Assembly (NCBI GenBank): GCA_035438985.1
Contig: DAORJK010000007.1
Coordinates: 62,001-126,000, forward strand
Direction: 5' to 3'
DNA: 64,000 bases
Origin: UBA4408 sp002389785
Lineage (GTDB): Bacteria; Bacteroidota; Bacteroidia; UBA4408
Numbering within the stretch: the stretch's first letter is position 1; every line of letters begins with the position of its first letter. Below, piece after piece: positions 8,001 to 16,990 of this stretch. The position numbers and the translations under genes were made by a program. A model generated the notes under the pieces. The model was not told the origin of the DNA, did no database searches, and worked only from the letters and a program-made list of their open reading frames with translations.

Positions 8001-11000
8001 CCAAATCTTGAAGCATTACCTGATGGTTGTAAATACACCCAAACCGGACCGGTGTTTCCGGAAGCATCAGTAGTGAAAGCATTTTGTAGATTATTTTGTC
8101 CAAACAAAGCACCATCCCACCAATTTCCTGCGCCATAACCAGTAGACCCTTCAGATGTTAAAGCCATACCTGCTTTTAAATCATAAGCTGCACTAGGATT
8201 TAGGTTAAAAAATTGAACGCAAACAGCAACTGGAGTTCGTGTATTGTTTAAGTTTAATACAGGATCTGTTTTTGCTCCCATGTATTGAGGAACCACTAAT
8301 TCGGTCATATAAGGAGCTGCTGAAATAGCTATTGTAGAAGAGGTTGCTGAAGTTAACCCAGAGGCAGATGCATCTAATGTGTAATTTCCTACTAAATCCA
8401 ACTTAATATTTGTGAAGGTAGCAATACCGGCAACAGCAGCTTTAACCAATGTTCCGGAAATCACTCCCGGACCTGAAGCTATGCTCAATGTAATATTTCC
8501 GGTATAATTTACATCTACCGAATTGTCGCTTCTTCTTGCTTCAACAGTAAACGTTGTAAGGTTATTATTCGTTCCACCGGTTAATGGAAAGCCTACGAAT
8601 GCTAAATGATCAGCTGCACCTAAAACTGTAAATGAAGCGCTGTTACCCGAAGTCAAAACATCTCCAGCAGTGCGAGATGCTGTTAAGCTAACTCCTGCTT
8701 CTGCAGTATTGTAAGTTACTCCTGTAATGATAACTGAACTTGTACCCGCTAAAATGGAACCTGTTAATGTTCCTCCAAATGCACCTGTTCCTGTATTTAA
8801 GCTAAGCGTTACATCTGTATTAGCAATTACATTTTGTGGGAAATTTGAATTGTCTACTGCGGTTACAGTTACATTAAAAGGTACGTTAATAGTTGGGCTA
8901 CTTCCTCCGTTCACACTGGTTATTGCTAATTGAACAGGGGCTGCAATGGCGGATGCAGAAAAGTTAAAATCATCAATTCCTAATCCATCATCACTACCGC
9001 TGTTATCAATATCATCCCAACGAATTACTAAATCAGTACCGGCTAACCAAGGTGTACCCAAGGCAACTGTTGCTGATTTATTAGTTCTATTTATAGAAAG
9101 ATTTCCATCGCGTGTTCCGGCTCCACCACTAGTAACAGGAGAAGTAAAATCTAATCCACTTACAGCAGTAAATGATCCTGTTGAGATATCTGTTCCACCA
9201 ACTTGGTATCCGAACGTTAGTGTATTTGCTACACCCGCACCGTAACGCCATTGTTCACCCACATAGGTAATATTAATGTAGGACAAAGTTGATCCGGTGT
9301 TGTTACGAATCACAGCTCCAATTCTATTGATATTCGAACCTGAAGCTAACATACCTAAGGCCCTATCAGCTGCTGCAGCTGTTCCATAACTAAACGTTGA
9401 ACCTGAGTTTGCAGATCCATTATCAAACGAAAACTTTGCATCTACTGTTGATCCAGCAATTCTAGCATGCTGCCAACCTACAGTAGAAGCAGCATTAATT
9501 GGGGCAACAGATGTAAAAAATGGACCAGAACCTTGGCCACTGTAGGAATAGGTACCGGCTAAAGGCAGGCTATTAAAATCTTGAGTATACGTTGCACCAA
9601 TAGTTGTATAATTAATTGGACCCGGTAAAGTAGTGTTAGCTGTACCGGCCGTTGCAAAGTAATTCTCAACACCTGCTGTTCCGTTGAACTCATATACTGC
9701 AAAATGATAGGTAGTTCCTGCCGATAAATTGTTTACAGTTACAGTTGTACCTGTGCCATCGTAAACTATTTTATTTCCAGATCCTTGATCAACTGCGGCA
9801 GAAAAATCATTATTCACACCACTAGGAGAAACATTATCAGTCGGCACAAAAGAAACTGCAGTACTTGGGCGCGCAACAACGATTCTTCTTGCTCCGTTTC
9901 CTCCAGTAAAATTAACTACTGCGGTTGCAGAGGTAATTGCACCAATAGTTGTAGTAGATGCAATTGTAGGTTCTGTGGCTAATGTAGCTCCTGATACAGC
10001 TTGATTTACGGTGCTAGCTAAGGTACTTGTATGTGTAATATTTCCTGAATGTGGTCCTGCAACTCCCGGTTCATACAACACATCAATGGTTGTTGTTCCC
10101 ACTGTACCGGATGAAGGAGTTAAGTTGATTGGGCTGCTTGAAAAAGCAGCGACACCTGTTCTAATTTTAAAATTTGCCGGTGGGGTTATTACTATATCGG
10201 AAGATAAATCAGTTCCCGAAACAGTATATGACTGTGAACTACTTTGTGTGCTGACTGCGGTTAAAAACGCGGTTAAACTACCGGTTACTACGATAGTTGG
10301 TGTGGATGCAGCTGATACATTAAATGTATTACTAGTTCCTGCTGTAAGCACATCACCTGAAGTTCGGGTAGCAGTTATGGTGGCTCCTGAACCTGCACTT
10401 GCTAATGTAATACCACTTACAACTATGGAATTAGTACCCATTGCAATTGTACCGGTAGTAGTACCACCAATTACTCCGGCATTACCATTCGTAGATAAAG
10501 TAAAACCAGTTGCCGCAGCAACATTGCTTAACACATTACTTCCATCTCGAGATTCAACAGTTATTGAAAAAGGTGCTCCTGCCACTTGATTTGAAATACT
10601 CGCAATTACTAACTGTGTAGGAGGAACAACAATTGGTGCAGTTGTTCCATTCAGCGTAACATTCACAACATTGGTTCCAATATCAAAACCACCGGTACCT
10701 CCGGTTGCTGTTCCGTTGTAACCATATGCCCGAAAAGTAGTTGCAGTAGTTAAATTCGTTAAGCCAGAAATGGTAATTGTGTTAAATGTTCCAATGGCAG
10801 CTGTTAGAACTGTTCCTAAGTCGGTTGCAAAGCCATCTGCACTAGATCGAAGAGCTACACTTTTAGGACCGGTACCAGACTTATCCCAACTAAACACAAA
10901 TGAAGTTGGTGTAAATGAAAATCCAGGATTGGGAGTAACAATAAATTGAACATAATCATTGCCTGCAATTGCTTCTGCAATGGTACTACCTGCAACTGTA

Positions 11001-11272
11001 TTGCCTGTGTTAAACCAACCGGTACCACCATATCGGTTTGCATTTGCTGCATGTGTAAAACCTCCTCCGTTAGTTAAATTCACGGGACCTGCAATATTCG
11101 CATCGTTGGCTACACTCGGTTCAGTTGTTTCCGTTCCGGCATTACCAAATGTATTCCATTGAAGCAGCTGCGCCTTCACGTTGCCAAAGCAAAGTAGGAA
11201 AAAAATAAAGACAAAAGTTGTCATCAACCTAGTTGAGATCAAACGATTTTGAGAGGAGGTACCTTTTTTCAT
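5081..11272 (-). CDS. Giant T9SS-secreted surface protein with four C-terminal repeats
   Basis: A 2063-residue exported protein. The signal peptide is cleaved near residue 34 (NVKA-Q). The N-terminal half is built of Thr/Ser/Gly-rich beta-sandwich modules: several Ig/invasin-like units (for example SVTLTASRTAGDVL-type strands) and at least one fibronectin III-like unit (VNNLSAGTTYHFAVYEFNG near residue 520). Around residues 1541-1957 there are four tandem copies of a unit of about 104 residues. Each has a Cys at the start, an 'I/LYxxxV-GAxNYxYRI' strand, a 'DFRLxW' segment and a final 'CxVT'. The last 85 residues (LSVYPNPSA... AGVYTVEAQ) form a T9SS type A sorting domain, so the protein should cross the outer membrane and be anchored or released there. 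It is probably monocistronic, with a strong terminator behind it. Binding partner and function are unknown. Confidence 0.85.
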   Translation of the reverse strand: MKKGTSSQNRLISTRLMTTFVFIFFLLCFGNVKAQLLQWNTFGNAGTETTEPSVANDANIAGPVNLTNGGGFTHAANANRYGGTGWFNTGNTVAGSTIAEAIAGNDYVQFIVTPNPGFSFTPTSFVFSWDKSGTGPKSVALRSSADGFATDLGTVLTAAIGTFNTITISGLTNLTTATTFRAYGYNGTATGGTGGFDIGTNVVNVTLNGTTAPIVVPPTQLVIASISNQVAGAPFSITVESRDGSNVLSNVAAATGFTLSTNGNAGVIGGTTTGTIAMGTNSIVVSGITLASAGSGATITATRTSGDVLTAGTSNTFNVSAASTPTIVVTGSLTAFLTAVSTQSSSQSYTVSGTDLSSDIVITPPANFKIRTGVAAFSSSPINLTPSSGTVGTTTIDVLYEPGVAGPHSGNITHTSTLASTVNQAVSGATLATEPTIASTTTIGAITSATAVVNFTGGNGARRIVVARPSTAVSFVPTDNVSPSGVNNDFSAAVDQGSGNKIVYDGTGTTVTVNNLSAGTTYHFAVYEFNGTAGVENYFATAGTANTTLPGPINYTTIGATYTQDFNSLPLAGTYSYSGQGSGPFFTSVAPINAASTVGWQHARIAGSTVDAKFSFDNGSANSGSTFSYGTAAAADRALGMLASGSNINRIGAVIRNNTGSTLSYINITYVGEQWRYGAGVANTLTFGYQVGGTDISTGSFTAVSGLDFTSPVTSGGAGTRDGNLSINRTNKSATVALGTPWLAGTDLVIRWDDIDNSGSDDGLGIDDFNFSASAIAAPVQLAITSVNGGSSPTINVPFNVTVTAVDNSNFPQNVIANTDVTLSLNTGTGAFGGTLTGSILAGTSSVIITGVTYNTAEAGVSLTASRTAGDVLTSGNSASFTVLGAADHLAFVGFPLTGGTNNNLTTFTVEARRSDNSVDVNYTGNITLSIASGPGVISGTLVKAAVAGIATFTNIKLDLVGNYTLDASASGLTSATSSTIAISAAPYMTELVVPQYMGAKTDPVLNLNNTRTPVAVCVQFFNLNPSAAYDLKAGMALTSEGSTGYGAGNWWDGALFGQNNLQNAFTTDASGNTGPVWVYLQPSGNASRFGAGQIHNIRVGVTLHAASMPANPQFIGSKTITSLDVATIPLTVSTADDGAYLTGRSAICADGKHVLLYDNTAGTGNPLYSFLIRQASVTNGSSSELPTAVNEIWSQSGASLAGDFAAIIPIGANNPNGVRRIESRNEDNSVFGASTDADGVWPSSANTTTVLSKAVVALTQTDAPAIDFALPTCVVATANNISCPTGVSLSWPSSGDCDTYLVNFGTDNPPTDILMGWNVGTSLSYNLPVLASNTPYYYQIVSVNVFGQASGCTIGTFTTGSSFTVTPTQSPSSYTETMDNGVTPPALPCGMTSSNENFPVDAFTWYTSTTAPHGGSRHLAIDKNTNNTTAKDDWVYSAPMNLTAGKLYRIYFYYRVSNAANPEQFELFVSNSADAATMTSTSSVKQLTGLTNLTYVLDSTADIIPLLTGIHYYGIHANSAAGAASLYLDDIQVKEIPVAALDPGSCITIPSLYDQLLVQPIYGAQDYKFKIENLGISYSYEFTRNLAIPDFRLKWAPGVVYGETYDVSVSYKKNNVWSPYGASCPVTMGPFPTTQLRGASCGATLTDLYTPLYIDSVGGANDYEYRIVQNTLAYDHTWMRGAPALDYRLYWAYQTSPLLVERVQFGFTYDVQVRALVGRTGPAQGNLPGTLGTFGPTCTVTLSGQPQTQLVAAPGPQQSCGKTLTNITDQIYCIPVVGAGNYRYTAVNAALGYNATADRNSTLNDFRLNWLPTVGGVGLRYATTYDITVQNNVGGVWSTAGSMCQVTTPAQPLTQLQPAYCLYTLPTFSTPIYCNAVPAATNYRYRITDVATSGATYTKIVDRNAPSTDFRFTWTLVCCGGLNVLPNTPYNVEVASYAGGVWSSYGAVCTVTTSATVPRYNPFLAEDGKVEAAAAELGLSVYPNPSAVNETYYVELNGIQQANEKVVINIYNVLGAKVYSTQVITKEESRVVLQPEQTLAAGVYTVEAQINGTVSRVKFVVR
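5405..6655 (-). repeat. Four tandem copies of a ~104-residue protein repeat
   Basis: Within the 2063-residue protein the coding sequence repeats about every 310 bases. The units begin near CITIPSLYDQ, SCGATLTDLY, SCGKTLTNIT and CLYTLPTFST and end in CPVT, CTVT, CQVT and CTVT, each followed (except the last) by a TTQL/QTQL/LTQL linker. Two cysteines per unit suggest one disulfide each. The boundaries are approximate. I do not recognise the family. Confidence 0.75.
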
Positions 11273-11493
11273 GTTGTTAATTTTTGAATTAATTTTTATT
11301 GCTCAATTAATGCACAAATAAAGCGTATGCAAGTAATTGAAGTGACTATTTTAAGTTATGATAATATTAAGAAATAAACTTTTGAATTGCATCAAATACG
11401 CAATTCGATGCAATTTAAATTTTCATAAAGATAATTTTATATATGAGAAAACAAACAACTACTTGTCGAAAAAAATCTACTGATTTTTTCAGA

Positions 11494-11530
11494 AAAAAGC
11501 CCTTACTTAAAATTTAAGTAAGGGCTTTTA
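11494..11530 (-). terminator. Terminator of the act-cox operon
   Basis: A long inverted repeat whose arms read AAAAGCCCTTACTTAAA and TTTAAGTAAGGGCTTTT, followed on the minus strand by T-rich sequence. It begins 16 bases past the coxA stop at 11546. The intergenic stretch from here to 11272 must hold the promoter of the giant protein gene, but I see no convincing TAnnTTTG box there. Confidence 0.88.
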
Positions 11531-11545
11531 ACAAGGTACTATTTA

Positions 11546-13357
11546 TCAGTGATCTTCTTCACCACTTTCAAGAGGTACATTTTGCATGACAAAATCTTCT
11601 GCTTTGCCCGGTTTGCTATAATCGTATGGCCAACGGTGTACTTCGGGAATTGCTCCGGGCCAGTTTCCATGCAAGTGTTCAACAGGTGCTGTCCACTCTA
11701 GCGTATTCGAACGCCATGGATTTTGAACCGACTCTTTACCGCGGTACATGCTGTAGAAAAAGTTAAACAAGAAAGAAATTTGAGCCAAAGCGCCTATTAT
11801 CGCAAAGGTTGTAATTAGTACGTTTACATCGCCAAAGTTTTTAAATAATTCGAAAGCTTCGTTTGAGTAGTAACGACGTGGAACCCCTCCCATTCCTATA
11901 AAGTGCATTGGAAAAAACACTCCATAAACTGCAATAAAGGTGGTCCAGAAATGCACATAACCTAATTTGTTATTCATCATGCGTCCAAACATTCGAGGAA
12001 ACCAGTGATACACTCCTGCAAACATTCCAAAAATTGCAGATGCCCCCATTACAATGTGAAAGTGTGCAACCACAAAATAGGTATCGTGAACGTTGATATC
12101 CAATGCTGAATCCGCAAGAATTATCCCTGTAACACCACCGGTTACAAATGTAGAAACCAATCCTATCGCAAACAGCATTGCAGGCGACATAATTAAATTA
12201 CCTTTCCATAAAGTGGTGATGTAGTTGAATGCTTTAACAGCAGAAGGTATGGCAATAAGCAAGGTAGTAAAAACGAATACAGAACCTAAAAATGGATTCA
12301 TCCCTGTAAGGAACATATGATGTCCCCAAACGATAAATGATAAAAATCCAATCGCTAAAATAGAACCAATCATTGCTCGGTATCCAAAAATTGGTTTACG
12401 GCTCATGGTAGCTACAACTTCTGAAGTAATACCTAAAGCTGGCAATAATACAATGTATACTTCGGGGTGTCCAAGAAACCAGAAAAGGTGTTGAAACAAT
12501 ATTGGGCTACCTCCTGTAGATTCTAACGCTTGTCCACTGATAAAAATATCCGATAAATAAAAACTTGTACCAAAAGTACGATCAAAAATAAGCAATAGCA
12601 CAGCAGCAAAAAGCACTGGGAAGGAAAGTACACCTAAAATTGCGGTGATAAAGAATGCCCAAATTGTAAGAGGCATTCTTGACATTTTCATCCCTTTTGT
12701 ACGAAGATTTATTACAGTAACAATATAATTCAAACTTCCCAAAAGTGATCCTACCACAAACAACGTCATACTGATTAACCACATAGTCATTCCTAAGCCT
12801 GAACCAGGTATGGCTTGAGGAAGAGCGCTCAATGGAGGATAAATTGTCCATCCGGCAGAAGCAGGTCCAGACTCAACAAAAAGTGACCAAATCATTACAA
12901 CCGAAGCTGCAAAAAAGAACCAGAAAGAAAGCATGTTTAAAAATCCGGATGCCATATCTCTAGCCCCTATTTGCAAAGGAATAAGCAAATTACTGAAGGT
13001 ACCGCTTAATCCTCCAGTTAACACGAAAAATACCATAATGGTACCATGTATGGTAACAAGCGCAAGGTACATGTCAGGTGTCATAACTCCACCTGGAGCC
13101 CATTTATCACCCAGCATTGCATTTAAAAAAGGGAAAGGTTGCTCAGGCCAAGCCAATTGCAAACGAAAGCATATTGACATTATCATTGCAATAACACCCA
13201 TAAAAACTGCAGTAACCAAAAACTGCTTTGAGATCATTTTATGATCTTGACTAAAAATATATTTTTCCCAAAAATTTGGTTCTTCGTGTTCATGTTCGTG
13301 CGCACCGTGGTCGTGGTGAGCATGAGCGTCGTGATGTAAGTTTGCGTGTGTGTCCAT
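11546..13357 (-). CDS. coxA: Cytochrome c oxidase subunit I
   Basis: The haem-copper oxidase catalytic subunit (603 residues from this start), an integral membrane protein that reduces O2 and pumps protons. Diagnostic segments are visible in order: TIHGTIMVFFVLTGG with a haem ligand His (about residue 104); HPEVYIVLLPA with the CuB His and cross-linked Tyr (about 298); WGHHMFLTG, the His pair (about 350); and HFHIVMG, the two haem-ligand histidines (about 432). The HPEVY tyrosine marks an A-type enzyme. The first 25 residues contain ten histidines, an extension absent from textbook CoxA. The ATG at 13357 is chosen over an in-frame TTG nine bases earlier. It is the last gene of the operon. No subunit III gene follows; it must be elsewhere. 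Confidence 0.96.
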   Translation of the reverse strand: MDTHANLHHDAHAHHDHGAHEHEHEEPNFWEKYIFSQDHKMISKQFLVTAVFMGVIAMIMSICFRLQLAWPEQPFPFLNAMLGDKWAPGGVMTPDMYLALVTIHGTIMVFFVLTGGLSGTFSNLLIPLQIGARDMASGFLNMLSFWFFFAASVVMIWSLFVESGPASAGWTIYPPLSALPQAIPGSGLGMTMWLISMTLFVVGSLLGSLNYIVTVINLRTKGMKMSRMPLTIWAFFITAILGVLSFPVLFAAVLLLIFDRTFGTSFYLSDIFISGQALESTGGSPILFQHLFWFLGHPEVYIVLLPALGITSEVVATMSRKPIFGYRAMIGSILAIGFLSFIVWGHHMFLTGMNPFLGSVFVFTTLLIAIPSAVKAFNYITTLWKGNLIMSPAMLFAIGLVSTFVTGGVTGIILADSALDINVHDTYFVVAHFHIVMGASAIFGMFAGVYHWFPRMFGRMMNNKLGYVHFWTTFIAVYGVFFPMHFIGMGGVPRRYYSNEAFELFKNFGDVNVLITTFAIIGALAQISFLFNFFYSMYRGKESVQNPWRSNTLEWTAPVEHLHGNWPGAIPEVHRWPYDYSKPGKAEDFVMQNVPLESGEEDH

Positions 13358-13385
13358 ATCGTTCAAAAATTGGTTCTATACAAAG

Positions 13386-14477
13386 TTATTTTGTGGCCTT
13401 GGTTAATGTTGCAGTTTTAGTGGTATCTGCAGTCGGTACTGTTTTAGTTGTATCGGCAGTTGGAGCAGCCGCCGGTTCAGCGCTTGGTGAAGCAGCTGCA
13501 GCATTGCGCGTTTCAGCAAATGTTTTTTGTTCTGCCAACCATTTATTGTAATCCGCTTCACTTTCAACTACAATTTTCATTTGCATGTTGTAATGACCGG
13601 CACCGCATATTTTGTTACACAATAACACATAATCAAACTCAGGATTATTGGTCTTCTTACGCATTTCCTCAGTAGTAATAGTTGGAATGAAATGGAATTG
13701 AGTTTCCATACCCGGAACACAATTCATTTGAGCTCTAAAATGAGGCATATATGCACTGTGTATAATATCTCTGGAGCGAAATTTAAACAATACTTCCTTA
13801 TTTACCGGTAAATGGAATTCACTCTTCACTAATTTGTCGTCCATGTTAGCAGCATCTGAAGCATCTAAAGCTAATTCATTCCCATCTCCAATTAATTTAT
13901 AATTAGTTGATCCAAGCATTTTGTCATCACCTGCATAACGCGCTGTCCAGTCAAATTGTTTGGCATATAATTCAATTAAAACTGTTTCTTTGGGATCAAC
14001 ATCTGTTGTAATTGCATTCCATGTTTTTAATCCGTAAGAAATAATGACCGCAAGTACAATAGCCGGAATAATTGTCCAAATCATCTCTAACTTTGTGCTA
14101 TGTGCAAAAAAAGTTGCTTTATTTCCCTTTCTGTAATAATATTTCCAAGCAAAAATAAAGAGGATGGTATTGGTTAGAATAAAAACCAAGGAGATGATGT
14201 ATATATTAAAATCCCACAGTTTATCAATTTCTACACCGTGCTTTGATGCGGCTTCAGGCAGTAATAAAGGTGAATAATGTTTTATTTGCCAGTAAATAAA
14301 GGCATAAAAAGCAACCATAAAAATTACCATCAGGCTTGCATTCACACGATTATCATTGTGTGTAACATTTTCACGGTCATTTCCCTTTAATTGTCCGGTT
14401 AATTCAAACACTTTAATTAATCTGGCAAATGCCCAAACACCTAATAGGATGACTGCATAAATTAAGTAATGTTCCAT
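13386..14477 (-). CDS. coxB: Cytochrome c oxidase subunit II (CuA)
   Basis: Carries the binuclear CuA centre that takes electrons from cytochrome c or from alternative complex III and passes them to subunit I. The 363-residue protein has hydrophobic segments at the N-terminus and around residues 45-65, 95-115 and 135-155, then a periplasmic cupredoxin domain. The CuA ligands are visible in LLCNKICGAGHYNMQM (two Cys separated by three residues, then His and Met). The last 40 residues are Ala/Thr-rich with a repeated ADTTKT element, probably disordered. The N-terminal region is longer than in classical CoxB, which usually has two membrane helices. It lies 28 bases upstream of coxA. Confidence 0.95.
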   Translation of the reverse strand: MEHYLIYAVILLGVWAFARLIKVFELTGQLKGNDRENVTHNDNRVNASLMVIFMVAFYAFIYWQIKHYSPLLLPEAASKHGVEIDKLWDFNIYIISLVFILTNTILFIFAWKYYYRKGNKATFFAHSTKLEMIWTIIPAIVLAVIISYGLKTWNAITTDVDPKETVLIELYAKQFDWTARYAGDDKMLGSTNYKLIGDGNELALDASDAANMDDKLVKSEFHLPVNKEVLFKFRSRDIIHSAYMPHFRAQMNCVPGMETQFHFIPTITTEEMRKKTNNPEFDYVLLCNKICGAGHYNMQMKIVVESEADYNKWLAEQKTFAETRNAAAASPSAEPAAAPTADTTKTVPTADTTKTATLTKATK

Positions 14478-14516
14478 TTCTTTCGCTTAGTGAGGTTAAA
14501 AATCCTTGAGTTTGTA

Positions 14517-15695
14517 TTAGATATGATGATAGTAGCTTTCTTTAATCATTGGGTGATTCTTCGGAATAAGTGGAGCTGCAGCTAACTTGTGGAATACTAC
14601 CCACATGAATAATCCAGCAAAAAAACAAGGAGTTCCAATTTCCTGTATTCCTATTGAACCATGTTCTCCAACAGTTCCCGGCATTACCATCATATAAACA
14701 TCTAGCCAATGGCCAGCAACAATTACACAACCTACAAAGGTTAACAAGCCATTCATTCGCTTTGCATCTCGTGTCATTAATACAATAAACGGAACCGCAA
14801 AATTGATGATTACATTGGCTAAAAACAATGGTTTGTAATGACCTTGTCGTTGCATAAAATAAACAACTTCTTCAGGAAGGTTTGCATACCAAATAAGCAT
14901 GAATTGAGAAAACCATAAGTAGGTCCAGAAAATACTGAATGCAAACATGAATTTACCCAAATCATGAATGTGATTGTCGTTTACATTTGGTAAATATCCT
15001 TTGCGTTTCAAATACAACACTATCATGGTTGTTACTGTCATGGTTGTAACAAATAAACCGGCAAATGTGTACCATCCAAACAAAGTACTAAACCAATGTG
15101 CATCTACCGACATTAAAATATCCCAGGCTGAGGTAGAGGAAGTAATTGCAAAAAGTACCAGAAATATGGCAGAAAGTCTAGAAGCTTTATGGTAGTGAGT
15201 ATATCCGCCAACTTCATCTTCCTTTAACGATTCTTTTCGCAAAAGAAAAGCAAATCCTGCCCAAATAACTGCATATAATACCAAGCGAATAAAGTAAAAT
15301 GTCATGTTTAAGTATCCACTCTTTCCATCTAAAATTGCATCATAGTGTTCAGAGGTTTTATCATAATTTTCAGCATGTGTCCATGAGTATAAATCATGAT
15401 GACCAAAAGCAAAAATCAAAATCATAAACAAACCTGCAAAAGGCAGGTATTGTCCCATTGCCATCCAAACTCGTTTAATTTGCACTGACCAGCCTACTTC
15501 GGCTACATATTGTACCGCAAGAAAAAAGGTAGCTCCCAATGCCATTGCCATAAAATAAAAATTCCCAATCAATAAATTGGCCCAAGAGCGAGTAGTGTCT
15601 CCTGTTGAGAAGCCGTAAGCAATTGACAGTATTCCAAGCACCATAAGACCTATGGCGACCATTTTATTGTTTTTTGTAACCGTATAATTCATCAT
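14517..15695 (-). CDS. actF: Alternative complex III membrane subunit ActF
   Basis: A 392-residue polytopic membrane protein with about ten hydrophobic segments, of the family annotated as quinol:cytochrome c oxidoreductase quinone-binding subunit 2. The order after actE and before coxB is the known order of Bacteroidota ACIII operons. ActF is related to the NrfD-like ActC, and in solved ACIII structures it packs against the core and lines a possible proton path. Segments such as HHDLYSWTHAENYD and FWTYLWFSQFMLIWYANLPEE are characteristic of the family. The start is the first of two adjacent ATGs. A direct role in quinol binding is not established from sequence. Confidence 0.9.
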   Translation of the reverse strand: MMNYTVTKNNKMVAIGLMVLGILSIAYGFSTGDTTRSWANLLIGNFYFMAMALGATFFLAVQYVAEVGWSVQIKRVWMAMGQYLPFAGLFMILIFAFGHHDLYSWTHAENYDKTSEHYDAILDGKSGYLNMTFYFIRLVLYAVIWAGFAFLLRKESLKEDEVGGYTHYHKASRLSAIFLVLFAITSSTSAWDILMSVDAHWFSTLFGWYTFAGLFVTTMTVTTMIVLYLKRKGYLPNVNDNHIHDLGKFMFAFSIFWTYLWFSQFMLIWYANLPEEVVYFMQRQGHYKPLFLANVIINFAVPFIVLMTRDAKRMNGLLTFVGCVIVAGHWLDVYMMVMPGTVGEHGSIGIQEIGTPCFFAGLFMWVVFHKLAAAPLIPKNHPMIKESYYHHI

Positions 15696-15721
15696 AAAGC
15701 CAATATTTTTTTCTGTTACAC

Positions 15722-16393
15722 TTATTTTTTCTCAGCAGAAGCTGTTTTAGTAGAATCAACTGCAGCGGTTGCACCGGCAGCACCTAAAGCTTCACGCTGA
15801 AGTTGTTGTACATACATGACACATTTCCAACGTTCTTCTTTCGAAAGTTGTGAAGCATGTGAGCCCATTAAGCCTTTACCATAATTAAGGGTATGAAACA
15901 TTTTTCCTTCAGGAAGATTTTTTATGGCATCACTAGTATAAGAAGGGACAGGAAAAACTTCTCCGGCGACTTTCAAACTACCTGCACCGTCACCTTTAGC
16001 ACCGTGACAATGAATACACATTTTGGTAAATATTACCTTACCATCTTCCAGATTTTTTGCATTCTGTGCCAAAGGATTTTTCATATTTAATCCGGCAGCT
16101 TCATAGCCTTCAGGTGTATTTGGATAAGGATAAATCAATTCATTGATTGTAATGCTTGAGTTCGGAACAGCTCCTTGAGAAATGGTTCCGGGTACCGGCA
16201 TTCGAGCTTCCATGCTGTCTTTATAAACCGGGTTCGCTGTATAAGGTTTATAGGCTTCCGAGCGATACATGTCGGGCATATATTCTAATCCTGGACTCAA
16301 CGGATTTGCATCATCACAGGAGCTTAGCATCAACATAACACCGGCGGCAGAAAACAGTGCTAATGATTTTACATTTTTTAAAATACTATTCAC
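15722..16393 (-). CDS. actE: Alternative complex III mono-haem cytochrome c subunit ActE
   Basis: A 223-residue lipoprotein (lipobox LSSC, Cys26) with one haem-c site, CIHCHG (Cys126, Cys129, His130). It is followed by GAGSL and a later GLMGSHASQLSKEERWKCVMYVQQL in which a Met serves as the probable distal ligand. In ACIII the mono-haem subunit relays electrons out of the complex toward the oxidase. The start is GTG: no in-frame ATG gives a complete signal peptide. The C-terminal tail (AVDSTKTASAEKK) is low complexity and resembles the coxB tail. It lies between actD and actF with gaps of 26-35 bases. Confidence 0.9.
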   Translation of the reverse strand: MNSILKNVKSLALFSAAGVMLMLSSCDDANPLSPGLEYMPDMYRSEAYKPYTANPVYKDSMEARMPVPGTISQGAVPNSSITINELIYPYPNTPEGYEAAGLNMKNPLAQNAKNLEDGKVIFTKMCIHCHGAKGDGAGSLKVAGEVFPVPSYTSDAIKNLPEGKMFHTLNYGKGLMGSHASQLSKEERWKCVMYVQQLQREALGAAGATAAVDSTKTASAEKK

Positions 16394-16427
16394 GATATCA
16401 GTTTTTAAATTCTTATTTCAATCTAAA

Positions 16428-16952
16428 TTATTTACCGTATTCTTTCACTTCTTCAGCACCAGCCTTCATAAGCATTGCAGTAATTTCAGCTTCTTTAGAA
16501 GCGTCTTTAACTTCTACCTGCATCACAATTTTGTCGTCGGTCATTCGAACATCCGGTACAAAAGCAGTAACTCCCGGTATTAATTTACTTCTTAAATAAA
16601 ATGTAATTACCATTCCATGTGCAGCACACAAAACGGTTGATTCAAACAATACAGGAACAAATGCAGGAACGTTTTTATAGAAAAAGTAATTTGGTTTACC
16701 CCCAATATTCATTGGCCAATCACTAATGTTCATGTACCAAATCATCAAGATTGCAAGGCTAAGACCGGTCATTCCATAAAGGAAAGAACAAATTGAAATA
16801 CGGGTTCGCTTTAATCCTAATGCTTTGTCTAATCCATGTATTGGAAAGGGACTAAATACATCTTTAATACGAACTCCATGTGATTTCAAAGAAGGAATTT
16901 GGTGTAGCACCACTTCTTCATCACTAAATATTGCAAAAATCATTTTACTCAT
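16428..16952 (-). CDS. actD: Alternative complex III subunit ActD (DUF3341)
   Basis: A 174-residue protein of the DUF3341 family. It opens with FAIFSDEEVVLHQIPSLKSHGVRIKDVFSPFPIHGLD, the hallmark cytoplasmic domain, followed by two membrane helices (about residues 55-75 and 95-120) and a soluble tail. ActD is a structural subunit with no cofactor. The tail is Glu/Lys-rich. Its position between actC and actE is the conserved one. Confidence 0.93.
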   Translation of the reverse strand: MSKMIFAIFSDEEVVLHQIPSLKSHGVRIKDVFSPFPIHGLDKALGLKRTRISICSFLYGMTGLSLAILMIWYMNISDWPMNIGGKPNYFFYKNVPAFVPVLFESTVLCAAHGMVITFYLRSKLIPGVTAFVPDVRMTDDKIVMQVEVKDASKEAEITAMLMKAGAEEVKEYGK

Positions 16953-16990
16953 ACGCTTCAGTTTTGGAATATTTTAATATTTATCCTATC

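Noticed and set aside
10011..10589. 192-residue open frame on the plus strand opposite the giant T9SS protein
   Set aside because: It is antisense to a repetitive Thr/Ala/Val-coding sequence, which leaves few stops in the opposite strand. No signal or domain is visible; the minus-strand gene explains the region.
11273..11345. Promoter of the 2063-residue protein gene
   Set aside because: TTTATTTG on the minus strand resembles a -7 box, but there is no -33 element at a proper distance, so I do not list it.
11546..13366. coxA start at TTG 13366
   Set aside because: The in-frame ATG at 13357 is more likely. The TTG would add three residues only.
13276..13551. Plus-strand open frame over the coxA-coxB junction
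   Set aside because: It covers the reverse of the His-rich tail and the Ala/Thr-rich coxB tail; the composition is a by-product of the low-complexity coding.
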